Below, in pieces: positions 18,272-29,187 of a DNA stretch of 64,000 nt; within the stretch, counting starts at the first letter, position 1; every line of letters starts with the position of its first letter. The stretch lies in NCBI RefSeq assembly GCF_006088715.1, contig NZ_CP030771.1:9980001-10044000 (forward strand), read 5' to 3'. Under the pieces are notes generated by a model, which did no database searches, had not been told where the DNA came from, and was given only the letters and a program-made list of their open reading frames with translations. The translations under genes and the position numbers were made by a program. Source of the DNA: Streptomyces sp. YIM 121038 (GTDB lineage Bacteria; Actinomycetota; Actinomycetes; Streptomycetales; Streptomycetaceae).

Positions 18272-19788
18272 CCAGGAGCGTCAACGGGCCGACCGATCAC
18301 GTGGTGGTGGTCGGCGCGGGCCTCGCCGGGCTGTCCGCCACCCTGCACCTGCTGGGCGCGGGCCGCCGGGTCACCGTCGTGGAACGCGACCCGCGGCCCG
18401 GCGGCCGGGCCGGACGCCGAGCGCTCGGCGGCTACCTGATCGACACCGGACCCACCGTGCTCACCATGCCGGACATCGCCGACGAGGCGTTCGCCGCGGT
18501 CGGCACGTCGCTGCGCGACCGCGTCGACCTGATCCCGCTGCACCCCGCCTACCGGGCCCGCTTCGCCGACGGCAGCGCTCTGGACGTGCACACCGATGCC
18601 AGCGCGATGGAGGCGGAGATCGAGCGGTTCGCCGGGCCCGCCGACGCGGCGGGCTACCGCCGACTGCGCCGCTGGCTGCGGCAGCTCTACCGGGCCCAGC
18701 GCGGCCGCTTCCTCGACGCCGACTTCGACTCGCCGCTCCAGCTGCTCACCCCCGACCTGCTCCGGCTCGCGGCCCTCGGCGGCTTCGGCCGCTGGCAGGC
18801 GCGCATCGCCCGCCACCTGCGCGACGAACGACTGCGCCGCGTCTTCTCCTTCCAGGCCCTGTACGCGGGCGTTGTACCCGAGCGGGCCCTGGCCGCCTAC
18901 GCGGTGATCGCCTACATGGACACCATCGCCGGGGTGTACTTCCCGCGCGGCGGCATGCACGCCCTGCCCCGCGCGATGGCCGACGCCGCGGCCGGGGCCG
19001 GGGCGCGGTTCCACTACGGGCAGCGGGTCACCCGTCTGGAGCGCACGGGCGAGCGCGTCACCGCGGTGGTCACCGACGACCAGCGCATCGCCTGCGACGC
19101 CGTCGTCCTCACTCCCGACCTGCCGCTCGCCTACCACCTGTTGGGACGTACCCCGCGCCGCCCGGCCCGCCTGCGGCACGCGCCGTCGGCGGTGGTCCTG
19201 CACGCCGGCTGCGACCGGACCTGGCCCGAACTGGCCCACCACACCCTGTCGTTCGGTCACGCCTGGCGGCGCACCTTCCACGAACTCACCCGCACCGGCG
19301 AGCTGATGAGCGACCCCTCCTTGCTGATCACCCGCCCCACCGCGACGGACCCCGCCCTCGCGCCGCCGGGCCGTCACCTCCACTACATCCTCGCGCCCTG
19401 CCCCAACACCGCGATCGGGCCCGGCGCAGCCGACTGGACCGGCCTGGCACCGCGCTACCGCGACAGCCTGCTGCGCGAACTCGACCGCCGCGGCCTCACC
19501 GGCATCGCGGCCTCCATCGAGCAGGAGTGCCTCGTGACCCCCGCCGACTGGACCGGCCAGGGCCACGCCGCGGGCACGCCCTTCTCCGCCGCGCACACCT
19601 TCTCCCAGACAGGCCCGTTCCGCCCCCGCAACCTGGTGCGCGGCACCACCAACGCCGTACTCGCGGGCTGCGGCACGACACCGGGCGTCGGGGTGCCGCC
19701 CGTGCTGCTGTCCGGAAAGCTCGCCGCCGCCCGCCTCACCGGCGGCCGCGCCGCTGCCGGCCGCCGCACCAGGGGAGCACGCCCGTGA
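18268..19788 (+). CDS. crtI: Phytoene desaturase CrtI
   Basis: A 506-aa FAD-dependent desaturase of the CrtI type. The N-terminal [21 protein letters not shown] and [12 protein letters not shown] segments bind FAD, and [15 protein letters not shown] is a family hallmark. The C-terminal signature [20 protein letters not shown] closes the FAD site. The family converts phytoene stepwise to lycopene. The GTG start at 18268 overlaps the crtE stop, and the stop overlaps the crtB start, so crtE, crtI and crtB are translated as one coupled unit. Length and motifs are intact. Confidence 0.93.
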   Translation: MTRSVNGPTDHVVVVGAGLAGLSATLHLLGAGRRVTVVERDPRPGGRAGRRALGGYLIDTGPTVLTMPDIADEAFAAVGTSLRDRVDLIPLHPAYRARFADGSALDVHTDASAMEAEIERFAGPADAAGYRRLRRWLRQLYRAQRGRFLDADFDSPLQLLTPDLLRLAALGGFGRWQARIARHLRDERLRRVFSFQALYAGVVPERALAAYAVIAYMDTIAGVYFPRGGMHALPRAMADAAAGAGARFHYGQRVTRLERTGERVTAVVTDDQRIACDAVVLTPDLPLAYHLLGRTPRRPARLRHAPSAVVLHAGCDRTWPELAHHTLSFGHAWRRTFHELTRTGELMSDPSLLITRPTATDPALAPPGRHLHYILAPCPNTAIGPGAADWTGLAPRYRDSLLRELDRRGLTGIAASIEQECLVTPADWTGQGHAAGTPFSAAHTFSQTGPFRPRNLVRGTTNAVLAGCGTTPGVGVPPVLLSGKLAAARLTGGRAAAGRRTRGARP

Positions 19789-20801
19789 CCGCCCGCGAAC
19801 TGGACGCCGCCCGCATCACCGACCGCCGCCTGCGCGCCGCCTACACCCACTGCCGCGAGCTGAACGCCCGCCACGGCCGCACCTATTTCCTCGCCACCCG
19901 TCTGCTGCCCCCCGAACGCCGCCCCGCCGTCCACGCCCTGTACGGTTTCGCACGCTGGGCCGACGACATCGTCGACGCACCCCACGGCGGCCGCGCCCCC
20001 GGCGCCGGGGGCGACACGGCCCGGCGGACCGCCGCCCTCGACCGGCTGAGCGACGACCTCCGTCACGGCCTCGCGGACGGACGGGGCAGCGCGCCGGTGG
20101 TCGCCGCCCTCGCCGACACCAGCCGCCGCTACGCCATCGACCACCGCCACTTCACCGACTTCCTCACCGCCATGCGCAGCGACCTGACCGTCACCGAGTA
20201 CGCCTGCTACGACGACCTGCGCGCCTACATGCACGGCTCCGCCGCGGTGATCGGCCTGCAGATGCTGCCGGTCCTCGGTGCCGTGGTCCCGCGCGAGGAA
20301 GCGGCACCCTACGCGGCCGAACTGGGAGTCGCCTTCCAGCTCACCAACTTCCTGCGGGACGTGGGGGAGGACCTCGACCGAGGCCGCGTCTACCTCCCGC
20401 TCGACCTGATCGCCGCGCACGGCGCCGACCGGGAACTGCTGCGCCATTGCCGGTACGGCGGCCGTAGCGACCACCGCGTCACCGCTGCCCTGCGCGAGTT
20501 CGAGGCCCTCACCCGTGCCGCCTACCGCCGCGCGGCGCCAGGCGTGCCGCTGCTCGATCCCGTCGCACGGCCCTGCATCCGTACGGCGCTCGTGCTGTAC
20601 GGCGGCATCCTCGACGCCGTCGCCGCCGACGGCTGGACGGTGCTGCACCGCCGAGCGGTGGTGCCCCGCCGACGTCGCGTGCTCGTCGCGGCCGACAGCC
20701 TGCTGCGGGTCGCCGCGGCCCGCCTCGCCGCCCGCCGCGGGCCCGCGTCCACCCCCGCCGGGGACCGCCCCACGCCTTCCCGCCCGAAGGAGCCCGCGTG
20801 A
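19785..20801 (+). CDS. crtB: Phytoene synthase CrtB
   Basis: A 338-aa squalene/phytoene synthase. The first aspartate-rich motif is [10 protein letters not shown] (DDIVD near residue 60), and the second region is [20 protein letters not shown] (near 190). Both are needed to bind the two geranylgeranyl diphosphate molecules that are joined head to head. The GTG start lies inside the crtI stop and AGGGGAG precedes it. The C-terminal 30 residues are a Pro/Ala-rich tail of no clear role. All catalytic segments are present. Confidence 0.93.
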   Translation: MTARELDAARITDRRLRAAYTHCRELNARHGRTYFLATRLLPPERRPAVHALYGFARWADDIVDAPHGGRAPGAGGDTARRTAALDRLSDDLRHGLADGRGSAPVVAALADTSRRYAIDHRHFTDFLTAMRSDLTVTEYACYDDLRAYMHGSAAVIGLQMLPVLGAVVPREEAAPYAAELGVAFQLTNFLRDVGEDLDRGRVYLPLDLIAAHGADRELLRHCRYGGRSDHRVTAALREFEALTRAAYRRAAPGVPLLDPVARPCIRTALVLYGGILDAVAADGWTVLHRRAVVPRRRRVLVAADSLLRVAAARLAARRGPASTPAGDRPTPSRPKEPA

Positions 20802-21808
20802 CACCCGCCCAGCCGCCCCGGCGCGGACGCCTGCCCCTGCGCCTGCGCCGCGCCCCCGCCCCCTGGGAGCGCCAGCGCCCCACCTGGCACGAGGCCCGGC
20901 CTGCGCTGATCGCCGACGCGCTCAAGCGGGCCCGGGCCCGTCCCAGCGGCAACTGGTACGCGGTCGGCGCCTCCCGCGACCTGCGCGCCGACCGGCCCCT
21001 GGCCCGTACCGTCGCAGGCCACGAAGTGGTGCTGTGGCGGAACGCGGAAGGCCGTCTCGTCGCCGGGCCCGGCGCCTGCCCGCATCTGGGGGCGCCCCTG
21101 CGCGACAGCCCGGTGCGCTGCGGCACCTTGGTGTGTCACTGGCACGGACTCGCCCTGGGCGGCGAGCCGTTCGCCGGCTGGGAACCGTGGCTCGCCCACG
21201 ACGACGGGGTGCTGGTCTGGGTGCGCCTCGACGCCGCCGGAGGCGAGGAGCCGACCGCTCGACCACCGCTACCGGGCCGCCCCGTCGCTACCGCCGCGCT
21301 GACAGCCGTGTACACGGGGGTCGGCGTCTGTGAGCCCGACGACGTGGTCGCCAACCGCCTCGACCCCTGGCACGGGGCCTGGTTCCACCCGTACTCCTTC
21401 GTCGACCTCACCGTCGTGGGCACCCCGGGTCCGCATGACGAGGAGGACGCCTTCACGGTCGACGTCTCCTTCAAGGTCGCCGGACGGCTCGTCGTCCCCG
21501 TCCGCGCGGTGTTCACCGCCCCAGGGCCGCGCACCGTCGTCATGCGCATCACCGAGGGGGAGGGCAGGGGCTCCGTCGTGGAGACCCACGCCACGCCCCT
21601 GACACCCGACCGCTCGGGCAGGCCGCGCACCGCCGTGGTGGAGGCCGTCATAGCCACGTCCGACCGGCCCGGCTTCACCGCGGCCCGCCGGGCCTCCCCG
21701 CTGCTGCGCCCGCTGATCCGACACACAGCGGGCCGACTGTGGCGCGACGACCTGGCCTACGCCGAGCGACGCTGGGCCCTGCGTTCGTCGGGACGCTTTC
21801 CCGGGTGA
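20798..21808 (+). CDS. crtV: Rieske [2Fe-2S] protein of the carotenoid operon, CrtV
   Basis: A 336-aa protein with a Rieske centre: C94-P-H96 in ACPHLGAPL and C113-H-W-H116 in VCHWHGL, the paired CxH and CxxH that ligate a 2Fe-2S cluster. The C-terminal two thirds (from about residue 180) contain [13 protein letters not shown] and a beta-rich domain such as those of Rieske oxygenases. It is the fourth gene of crtEIBV, starting at a GTG that overlaps the crtB stop. The gene in this position has been called a methylesterase in older work; the sequence here instead indicates a redox protein, perhaps oxidising an end group of the carotenoid. Confidence 0.85.
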   Translation: MTPAQPPRRGRLPLRLRRAPAPWERQRPTWHEARPALIADALKRARARPSGNWYAVGASRDLRADRPLARTVAGHEVVLWRNAEGRLVAGPGACPHLGAPLRDSPVRCGTLVCHWHGLALGGEPFAGWEPWLAHDDGVLVWVRLDAAGGEEPTARPPLPGRPVATAALTAVYTGVGVCEPDDVVANRLDPWHGAWFHPYSFVDLTVVGTPGPHDEEDAFTVDVSFKVAGRLVVPVRAVFTAPGPRTVVMRITEGEGRGSVVETHATPLTPDRSGRPRTAVVEAVIATSDRPGFTAARRASPLLRPLIRHTAGRLWRDDLAYAERRWALRSSGRFPG

Positions 21809-22950
21809 ACGGGGGGCGATAGCCGGAGGCCGACCTTGAGCAGGAGCCGACCGGGCGTTTCCCGTCTCGTGGCCCGGTGGAGGGCGTCTCGGCTTGAGGT
21901 TGCTCCGGCCTTGCAGGTGAAGTGGGCTGTGCGGCGGTTGGCAGCCGGGGGTGTCAGCGATGACGGGGCCGCGGGAGTGATTCGCTCACCGGCCGATCCC
22001 GCCCCCCCCGCCCTTCGAGAGCGTCGGCCTCGCCGGGAGGGTGATCAAGGAGGTGGTCCTGCTCATCGACTCGGTGATACACGAGGAAGGCCTTGGACCT
22101 GTACTTCCCATCGGGTGATGGGCGTCTTTCCTTGGACCGCGGACGCGTGACTCCTGTGTCCTGTAGGGAAGGTGCGGCGAATTTATATAGCAGTGTCAGG
22201 GGTGTTTCGTGCCGCCCGCCGCGTGGCCCGTGCCTGCTGCCACTCTGTGGTACGGCAGCGCGTGCTGCGTTGCCTCCGGGGCGGTCGGGGCCCGTCCCCC
22301 GGCCGGCTCTGGCCGTGAAGTGTCGTGTCCTGGCCCGGCCTGGCCCGGTGTCTGGGTGCCGTACACATACCCCCCTGTGCTGCTCCCGGTACTCGGGTTC
22401 GCGCCGTGCCGTGTCTCCGGGTGTGGGGGGCGTGGTGGGCTTGTCCGGGGTGCTCCTGCGACCGGCTGCAGGTGGGCTGAGGGGGTGTGGCCGCGTGGGC
22501 CCTGTGCGGCTGGTTGTGGTGTTGGTGTGTGTCATGGGGTGGTGTGGCTTCGTGGTGGGGTGGTGGGCGTCCCTCCTGGTCGGCGCCGCTGGCTGGCGTC
22601 CCGGCCCTCTGTGGCGTCCTGGGTCTCCTGGCTGGTGTCTTGGGTTCCGTGGGCTGCGTTCTGGTGGGCCGTCGTGCGGTCTCTTCGGTTCCTGTCTGTG
22701 GTCTTGGCCTGCGGTGTCCGGCTGGTTGCCTTCCCTGTGCTGTTTTGGGGTTTGGCTGTGCGGTGTCGCTGTGTCCGGTGTTCTGCTCTTGCCGCGGCTG
22801 TGCCGGTGTCTTCCGCCTGGCCGGGACGGGGCCGGGTGGTTGGACCTGCCCGGTGGCGGTGGCGGTGGCGGTGGCGGTGGGCGGGGCGGGGGTGTGGGTG
22901 TGGGGGTGGGTTTGGGTGGGGTTGGTGGCCTGGTGTGGGGGCGGGGCGGG
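21809..22950. other. Long spacer and probable junction between two DNA styles
   Basis: No intact gene. Short frames near 21890-22100 (for example VIKEVVLLIDSVIHEE on the plus strand) look like debris of lost genes. An AT-rich patch lies at 22181-22196 (GAATTTATATAGCAG). From about 22.2 kb the sequence becomes strongly G-rich on the plus strand and low in complexity, unlike the carotenoid region. This is the likely boundary of a horizontally acquired or plasmid-derived block. Confidence 0.45.
22851..22880. repeat. Hexanucleotide microsatellite (GGTGGC)n
   Basis: Five copies of a 6-base GGTGGC-type unit run without interruption, followed by G-rich sequence up to the operator of the TetR gene. 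Similar 6-base expansions recur across the right half of the window. Confidence 0.8.
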
Positions 22951-22977
22951 GGCGTAAAATAACGGCCGTTCGTTTTT
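22951..22977. promoter_or_regulatory. Palindromic operator candidate upstream of tetR gene 1
   Basis: A perfect 10-base palindrome AACGGCCGTT (22961-22970) lies inside a longer imperfect one with A-rich and T-rich arms (AAAAT on the left, CGTTTTT on the right). The form resembles the autoregulatory elements bound by gamma-butyrolactone receptors. It lies 34 bases before the preferred start of a receptor-like gene, so autorepression is likely. Confidence 0.6.
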
Positions 22978-23004
22978 GTGGCGAGGAAGGGCAGGGGACG
23001 CTCG

Positions 23005-23622
23005 ATGGTGGAGCCCAAGCAGGAGCGTGCTGTGAAGACCCGGGATGACATTCTGCGGGCGGCGGCGCTGGCTTTTGATGAGTTGGGGTACCGGGGGGCG
23101 AGTATGCGGGAGATCATGCGGCGGGCGGGGGTGACGCTGGGGGCGGTGTATTTCCATTTCGAGAACAAGGAGGCGCTGGCGCGTGCGGTGATCCGTGCGC
23201 AGCCGGAGGTGATGGTGCCGCGGGTGCATTCGCAGGGGTTGCAGCGGCTGGTGGATCTGTCGCTGGTGTGGGCGCATCAGCTGAATGTGAATCCGTTGCT
23301 GCGGGCGGGGGTGCGGCTGGCGGTGGAGCAGCGCAGTCACGGGATCGAGGACGATACGTCGTTCTATGAGTGGGAGAAGATTTTCCAGGGCTGGCTGGAG
23401 GTGGCGCGGGAGCAGGGGGAGCTGGCGCCGGGGGTGGAGCCGGAGGTGGTGGCGGAGTTCGTGGTCGGGGCGATGACGGGCACGCAGCAGCATGCGCATC
23501 TGACGGGGACGACGGCGGCGTTGCCGCAGCGGATCGTGCATATGTGGCAGTTGCTGCTGCCGGGTATCGCGCGGGCGCAGGCCGCGGCCGCGATCGATCT
23601 GGATCCCGGCCGGGGCCGGTAG
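23005..23622 (+). CDS. TetR-family gamma-butyrolactone receptor-like regulator (ArpA/ScbR type)
   Basis: A 205-aa regulator. Residues about 8-55 form the TetR DNA-binding domain (RDDILRAAALAFDELGY, then REIMRRAGVTLGAVYFHF). The ligand domain keeps family-like features of ArpA/ScbR receptors (SLVWAHQLNVNPLLRAGVRL and FVVGAMTGTQQHA). ATG 23005 is chosen because AGGGGACG precedes it; a GTG at 22978 is in frame but overlaps the operator. It probably represses its own promoter and neighbours until a butyrolactone-type signal binds. No AfsA-type synthase gene is in the window. Codons are strongly G-ending, unlike the carotenoid genes. Confidence 0.85.
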   Translation: MVEPKQERAVKTRDDILRAAALAFDELGYRGASMREIMRRAGVTLGAVYFHFENKEALARAVIRAQPEVMVPRVHSQGLQRLVDLSLVWAHQLNVNPLLRAGVRLAVEQRSHGIEDDTSFYEWEKIFQGWLEVAREQGELAPGVEPEVVAEFVVGAMTGTQQHAHLTGTTAALPQRIVHMWQLLLPGIARAQAAAAIDLDPGRGR

Positions 23623-23730
23623 CCGACGAAGAGGAAGCGGGGGGCGGGGTGTCGTTACCGGCAGGGCCGTACACGGTCCAGGACGCGGCGGACGAGGGGA
23701 CGGCCACGGCCGCCCGCACGGGCAGTGCCG

Positions 23731-23870
23731 CCCGCGTGGCTGCCCGGGCGGGCGGTGCTGGCCGCGTGGCTGCCTGGGCGGGCGGTGCTGGCCGCGTGGC
23801 TGCCTGGGCGGGCGGTGCTGGCCGGGTGGCTGCCTGGGCGGGCGGTGCTGGCCGGGTGGCTGCCTGGGGT
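23731..23870. repeat. 30-bp tandem repeat, about 4.7 copies
   Basis: A 30-base unit beginning GCCGCGTGGCTGCCTGGGCG repeats at 23731, 23761, 23791, 23821 and partly at 23851, with one or two differences per copy. Because 30 is a multiple of three, the frame leading into the next gene stays open through the array and would read as a VAAWAGGAGR repeat. I treat it as non-coding. Confidence 0.85.
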
Positions 23871-23927
23871 GGTGTGGTGGGCCGGGGTGGTGCTGGCGGC
23901 GGGGGTTCTGCTGGTGGTGGGGGTGGT

Positions 23928-24779
23928 GTGCGGGTGGTGGTGGCGGGGGCTTCGGGGACGGTGGGGCGGTTGGTGGTGGGGGAGTTGGTGGGGGCGGGGT
24001 GTTATGTGCGGGCGTTGACGCGGGATCCGCGGGCGGCGGTGCGGGCGGGGGTGGGGGGTGTTTTGGTGCGTGCTGATTTCGGTGACCGGGCCTCGTTGGA
24101 GCGGGCGTTGGCGGGGATGGAGGCGTTGTTGCTGATCACGAGTGATCCGTTGCGTCCTGATCATGATGAGCGGGTGCTGGAGGCGGCGGTGCGGGCGGGG
24201 GTGGGGCATGTGGTGAAGGTGTCGGCGCTGGCGGTGACGGATGCGGGGGCGGGGGATGTGATTACGTGCTGGCAGCGGGTGTGTGAGCAGCGGGTGCGGG
24301 AGTGCGGTCTGGCGTGGACGGTGCTGCGTCCGCGGGCGTTTATGTCCAAGGCGCTGGCCTGGGCGCCGTCGGTGCGGGAGCGGGGGGTGGTGCGGGCGGT
24401 GTACGGGTCGTCGGTGAATGCGTGTGTGGATCCGGGGGATGTGGCGGCGGTGGCGGCGCGGGTGCTGACCACGCCCGGGCACGGGGGGCGCTGTTATGAG
24501 CTGACGGGGCCGGGGCCGGTGTGCGCGCGGGAGCAGACGCGGGTGCTGGCGCGGGTGCTGGGGCGGGCGCTGCGGTTTGAGGAGATGGGGGTGGAGGAGG
24601 CCTGGCGGCTGTGGCGCGGCCGGTATCCGGAGCCTTATGCGCGGGCCCTGCTGGAGAGCGCCGAGCGCCAGCGGGCCGGGGCGAAGGCGGGGGTGAGCGC
24701 GGGGGTGCGCCAGGTCACGGGCCGCGCTCCGGCGGGTTTTGCCGACTGGGCCCGGCGCCATGCCCGTTTCTTCGGCTAG
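23928..24779 (+). CDS. NmrA-like NAD(P)-binding reductase
   Basis: A 283-aa atypical short-chain dehydrogenase. The nucleotide motif VVVAGASGTVGRLVVGEL begins at the third residue. The core continues with VRADFGDRASLERALAGMEALL and HVVKVSALAV, and lacks the YxxxK catalytic pair of true SDRs, as usual in NmrA-type proteins. GTG 23928 is the best fit to the family's N-terminus, but the frame is open far upstream through a tandem repeat and there is no good ribosome-binding site, so the start is uncertain. Its place after a butyrolactone-receptor-like gene fits a role in making or modifying a signal, or redox sensing. Confidence 0.75.
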   Translation: MRVVVAGASGTVGRLVVGELVGAGCYVRALTRDPRAAVRAGVGGVLVRADFGDRASLERALAGMEALLLITSDPLRPDHDERVLEAAVRAGVGHVVKVSALAVTDAGAGDVITCWQRVCEQRVRECGLAWTVLRPRAFMSKALAWAPSVRERGVVRAVYGSSVNACVDPGDVAAVAARVLTTPGHGGRCYELTGPGPVCAREQTRVLARVLGRALRFEEMGVEEAWRLWRGRYPEPYARALLESAERQRAGAKAGVSAGVRQVTGRAPAGFADWARRHARFFG

Positions 24780-25486
24780 CCGCGGCGCGGGCGGCCTGCC
24801 GCGCGCCTGCCGCAGCCCGCCCCCTCCGTGCCCGCCCCCCCCGTGCCCGGCGCTGCGTGCCCTGTGCTCGGTGCCTTTCGCCGGCGCTCCGTCCCGGGGA
24901 TGTCCCCGGCACCGGTGCTCCGGGGGCACCGGTTCTCCGGGGGTGCCGGGAGTGCCGGGGGTGCCGGTTCTCCGGGGGTGCCAGGAGTGCCGGGGGTGCC
25001 GGTTCTCCGGGGGTGCCAGGAGTGCCGGGGGTGCCGGGGGTGCGCTGCGCGGCGGTCCGTCCCGCCCGGGACGCGGCCTGCCGCCCGTACGCCCGGCCCC
25101 GGGCCCCGGCCCCGGCCCCGGGCCCTGTTCCTGTTCGTGTTCCTGTTCCTGTTCCGGTCGTTGTTCGTGGTCCTGTTCGTGGTCCTGCTTGTGGTCCCGT
25201 GCTGTTCGTGGGGTGCGGGGGGCGTGTGCCGGTGCTGTGTGCCCGGTGCGGTGGCCGGTTGGCGGGGTGGTCTGGGGGCCTGGGGCGGGGAAAGGTTTCT
25301 GCTGCCGGTGTGTGCGGCCGGGCCGGGCGGGGCGGGTGTGTGCGGCGGGTCCGGCAGGTGTGGGGCGGGTGCGGGTTTCGTAGGGGCAGGGGGCCGGGGA
25401 TTCGCCGCGGGTTTCGCCGTGGGTTTCGCGGCGGGTGGCGAAGCGGTTGTCGAAGCGGATTTCACATATAGGGGAGGGGTTTTCCG
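24780..25486. other. Repeat-rich spacer of 0.7 kb
   Basis: No supported gene. It contains the 35-base tandem repeats (24931-25035), GGCCCC runs, a pyrimidine-rich 6-base microsatellite built on CCTGTT (about 25125-25190), and ends with the promoter and ribosome-binding site of the SDR gene (GGGGAGGGG). TTCACATATAGG near 25462 is the only AT-rich patch and may be the -10 region. Confidence 0.5.
24931..25035. repeat. Three 35-bp tandem repeats
   Basis: A 35-base unit starting GGTTCTCCGGGGGTGCC repeats at 24931, 24966 and 25001 with one or two changes. Within it, 9-base GGAGTGCCG/GGGGTGCCG steps recur. The complement of these steps is the coding repeat in the acyltransferase gene at 33.9 kb. 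Confidence 0.85.
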
Positions 25487-26272
25487 GTGAGGGATGGTCT
25501 GGGAGCGGGGCGGGATCTGCTGGGCGGGGCGACGGTCATGATTACGGGGGCTTCGAGCGGGATCGGTGCGGCCGCGGCGCGGTTGTTCGCGGCGGAGGGT
25601 GCGGCGGTGGTGCTGATGGCGCGGCGTCAGGAGCGGTTACGGGCGCTGGTGGGGGAGATCACGGCGGGCGGGGGGCGGGCGCTGGCGGTGCCGGGGGACG
25701 TCACCGTCGCCGAGGACGCGGCGCGGGCGGTGAAGGAGGCGGTCAATGTCTTCGGCCGTCTGGACGCGGCGTTCAACAACGCGGGCTGGGCGACCGCGGG
25801 CACCCGGCTGCACGAGACGGACGACGAGGTGTTCGCCCGGATCGTGGAGGTGAATCTGCGCGGGGCCTGGAACTGCCTGAAGGCGCAGATCACGCAGATG
25901 CTCGAGAGCGGGCGCGGGGGTGCGATCGTCAATACCGCCAGTGTCGCGGGGGTGGTGGCCACCGGGGCGGCGGCGCCGTATGTGGCGGCCAAGCACGGGG
26001 TGATCGGTCTGACCCGGGCCGCGGCCGAGGAGTACGGCCGCCAGGGCATCCGGGTCAACGCGCTGGTGGTGGGCAGTACCCGTACCGAGCTGATGGACGA
26101 CGTGCTGACCCAGGTGCCCGCGCTGGAGGAGTCCTTCGTGGCCCGCTCCGCGCAAAAGCGCATGGCCCGTCCCGAGGAGGTGGCCCAGGCCGCCGCGTGG
26201 CTGTGCAGCGCCCGTGCCTCGTTCGTCACCGGGGCCGCGATGGCCGTCGACGGCGGCTGGACCGCCGCCTGA
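25487..26272 (+). CDS. Short-chain dehydrogenase/reductase
   Basis: A 261-aa classical SDR with every hallmark: TGASSGIG cofactor loop (about residues 20-27), NNAG (about 93-96), catalytic serine in VNTASVAG, and YVAAKHG supplying the Tyr/Lys pair. A basic residue after the second strand (MARRQERL) suggests NADP. The GTG start is preceded by GGGGAGGGG. It lies in the regulatory block with the receptor-like TetR and NmrA genes and may reduce a signal precursor, but many SDR substrates are possible. A strong hairpin follows the gene. Confidence 0.9.
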   Translation: MRDGLGAGRDLLGGATVMITGASSGIGAAAARLFAAEGAAVVLMARRQERLRALVGEITAGGGRALAVPGDVTVAEDAARAVKEAVNVFGRLDAAFNNAGWATAGTRLHETDDEVFARIVEVNLRGAWNCLKAQITQMLESGRGGAIVNTASVAGVVATGAAAPYVAAKHGVIGLTRAAAEEYGRQGIRVNALVVGSTRTELMDDVLTQVPALEESFVARSAQKRMARPEEVAQAAAWLCSARASFVTGAAMAVDGGWTAA

Positions 26273-26290
26273 GTCCCCGCCGCACCCCGG

Positions 26291-26317
26291 CCCCGGCGGG
26301 GCCGCGCCCCGCCGGGG
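26291..26317. terminator. GC-rich hairpin after the SDR gene
   Basis: CCCCGGCGGGGC pairs perfectly with GCCCCGCCGGGG across a 3-base loop, 18 bases after the stop codon. There is no T-tract, as is common for Streptomyces terminators. Confidence 0.6.
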
Positions 26318-27948
<1,631 letters not shown>

Positions 27949-29130
27949 TCAGGCGGTGCGGGGCAGGGGCTGGTCGGCGGCCGGCGCGCACAGCCGGCTG
28001 TAGGCGTAGGCGGCCGAGACCAGGGTCATGTGATGGTGCCAGCCGGGGTAGGAGCGCCCCTCGAAGTCCAGCAGCCCGCACTCCTGCTCCAGATGGGTCA
28101 TGGTCGCCCGGGTGCGCGCGTGCAGCTGGGCCAGGGACATCAGCTCGTCCAGGCGCGCGTCCAGCAGGTTGGAGACCCAGACCCGGGCCGGGCGCTGGAG
28201 GCTGGGCCGCCACTGGGTGAAGATCCGCAGGGTGTGGGTGGTGCCGGGCAGGCGGATCAGGCCGGACAGGATCCGGATGTGGCGCTGGCCGTGCTCGGGC
28301 GTGGTGACGGTGACCACATGCGGATGGCGGGTGCTGTGCTGGTAGAGGAACTGCCGCGCGCCGTGCGGGCTGTGGGCGCCCAGGTGCGAGGCGGTGGTGC
28401 GGGCGGTCGCCGGGCACACCCCCATCCCCGGCGGCACCGACACCACCATCGCCCGGCCCTGGCGGTGCAGCTGCTCGATGAGCTGCGCGACATCGGTGTG
28501 GTCACTCATGTCCGCCACCACCGGCGCGGGCGCGTGCCGGGTGTGCCTGGCCAGCGAGCCCGCCAGGTCCGCCGCGTGCGCCCACAGCGGCCGGTGCCGG
28601 GCCACGGCCGGGATACGGGCCCGCTCGCGCAGCCGCTCATCGGCGTTCCACTGCTCGGGCAGCATCAGCCGCCAGTCCACCGGCAGCTGCAGCTCGCCCA
28701 GCGACAGGAACACCCCGATCCCCAGCTGGCAGTTGATGGTGCGCCCGGCCTCGGGCACGAACCTGCGGTGCACCCCGCAGGAGTGCCCCCCGCGCTTGGG
28801 CAGCACCGCGGTGGCGATGATCCACGCCCGCGGGGCGGCCCGCTGCTCCACATAGCGGATCAGCTCCTTGCGGGCCGGATCCCACTCCCAGGGACTGGCG
28901 TTGATGAACTGCTGCAGCGACTGCGAGGCGGTGGGCGAATCGGAGATCGCCGCCGCCAGGCGCCGCACCGACTTCTTGCCCGGCGTCGAGAGCAGCCCCT
29001 GCAGATACCCCTGCGCCCAGCGCCGCTGATCGGCGCGCGGCAGATGCCCGAAGAGCGCCGCGGCGAACGCGGACAGCGGATCACCGCCCCCCGCCGCTGA
29101 CGCCACCCCCACCTGCTGCTGTCCGGCCAT
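27949..29130 (-). CDS. IS701-like DDE protein with lost catalytic aspartates (possibly domesticated regulator)
   Basis: A 393-aa protein from ATG 29130, preceded by GGAGGGGAAC. Its fold follows IS701-type transposases: PKRGGHSCGV, INCQLGIGV, VVADMSDH and a C-terminal DFEGRSYPGWHHH. The segment that normally reads IDDTGFPK, with the first catalytic Asp, here reads I105-A-T-A-V-L-P-K, so that carboxylate is gone. The second Asp (D207) and the Glu of DFEGR remain. There are no flanking inverted repeats. A complete gene with a good start and its own palindromic operator, but without the cutting residue, suggests a DNA-binding protein kept for regulation rather than a live element. Confidence 0.75.
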   Translation of the reverse strand: MAGQQQVGVASAAGGGDPLSAFAAALFGHLPRADQRRWAQGYLQGLLSTPGKKSVRRLAAAISDSPTASQSLQQFINASPWEWDPARKELIRYVEQRAAPRAWIIATAVLPKRGGHSCGVHRRFVPEAGRTINCQLGIGVFLSLGELQLPVDWRLMLPEQWNADERLRERARIPAVARHRPLWAHAADLAGSLARHTRHAPAPVVADMSDHTDVAQLIEQLHRQGRAMVVSVPPGMGVCPATARTTASHLGAHSPHGARQFLYQHSTRHPHVVTVTTPEHGQRHIRILSGLIRLPGTTHTLRIFTQWRPSLQRPARVWVSNLLDARLDELMSLAQLHARTRATMTHLEQECGLLDFEGRSYPGWHHHMTLVSAAYAYSRLCAPAADQPLPRTA

Positions 29131-29165
29131 GGTCGTTCCCCTCCGTGACGTGTCCGACCCAAAAA

Positions 29166-29187
29166 GCGTAGCGAACGTTCGCTTTGT
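29166..29187. promoter_or_regulatory. Palindromic operator candidate upstream of the IS701-like gene
   Basis: AGCGAACGTTCGCT (29170-29183) is a perfect 14-base palindrome flanked by A-rich (AAAAAGCGT) and T-rich (TTGTTTTCG) arms. It lies 40 bases upstream of the leftward gene. The layout is like the TetR/butyrolactone-receptor operator at 22.96 kb, so one of the two TetR proteins may bind both. Confidence 0.6.

Noticed and set aside
21836..22150. Gene in the spacer after crtV
   Set aside because: Several short frames have protein-like patches, but none has a ribosome-binding site or recognisable family; treated as debris.
22978..23004. GTG 22978 as start of the first tetR gene
   Set aside because: It overlaps the palindromic operator, whereas ATG 23005 has a well placed AGGGGACG and gives the normal receptor length.
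23731..23870. CRISPR-like direct repeats
   Set aside because: The 30-base units are directly adjacent without spacers and no cas gene is near, so this is a simple tandem repeat.
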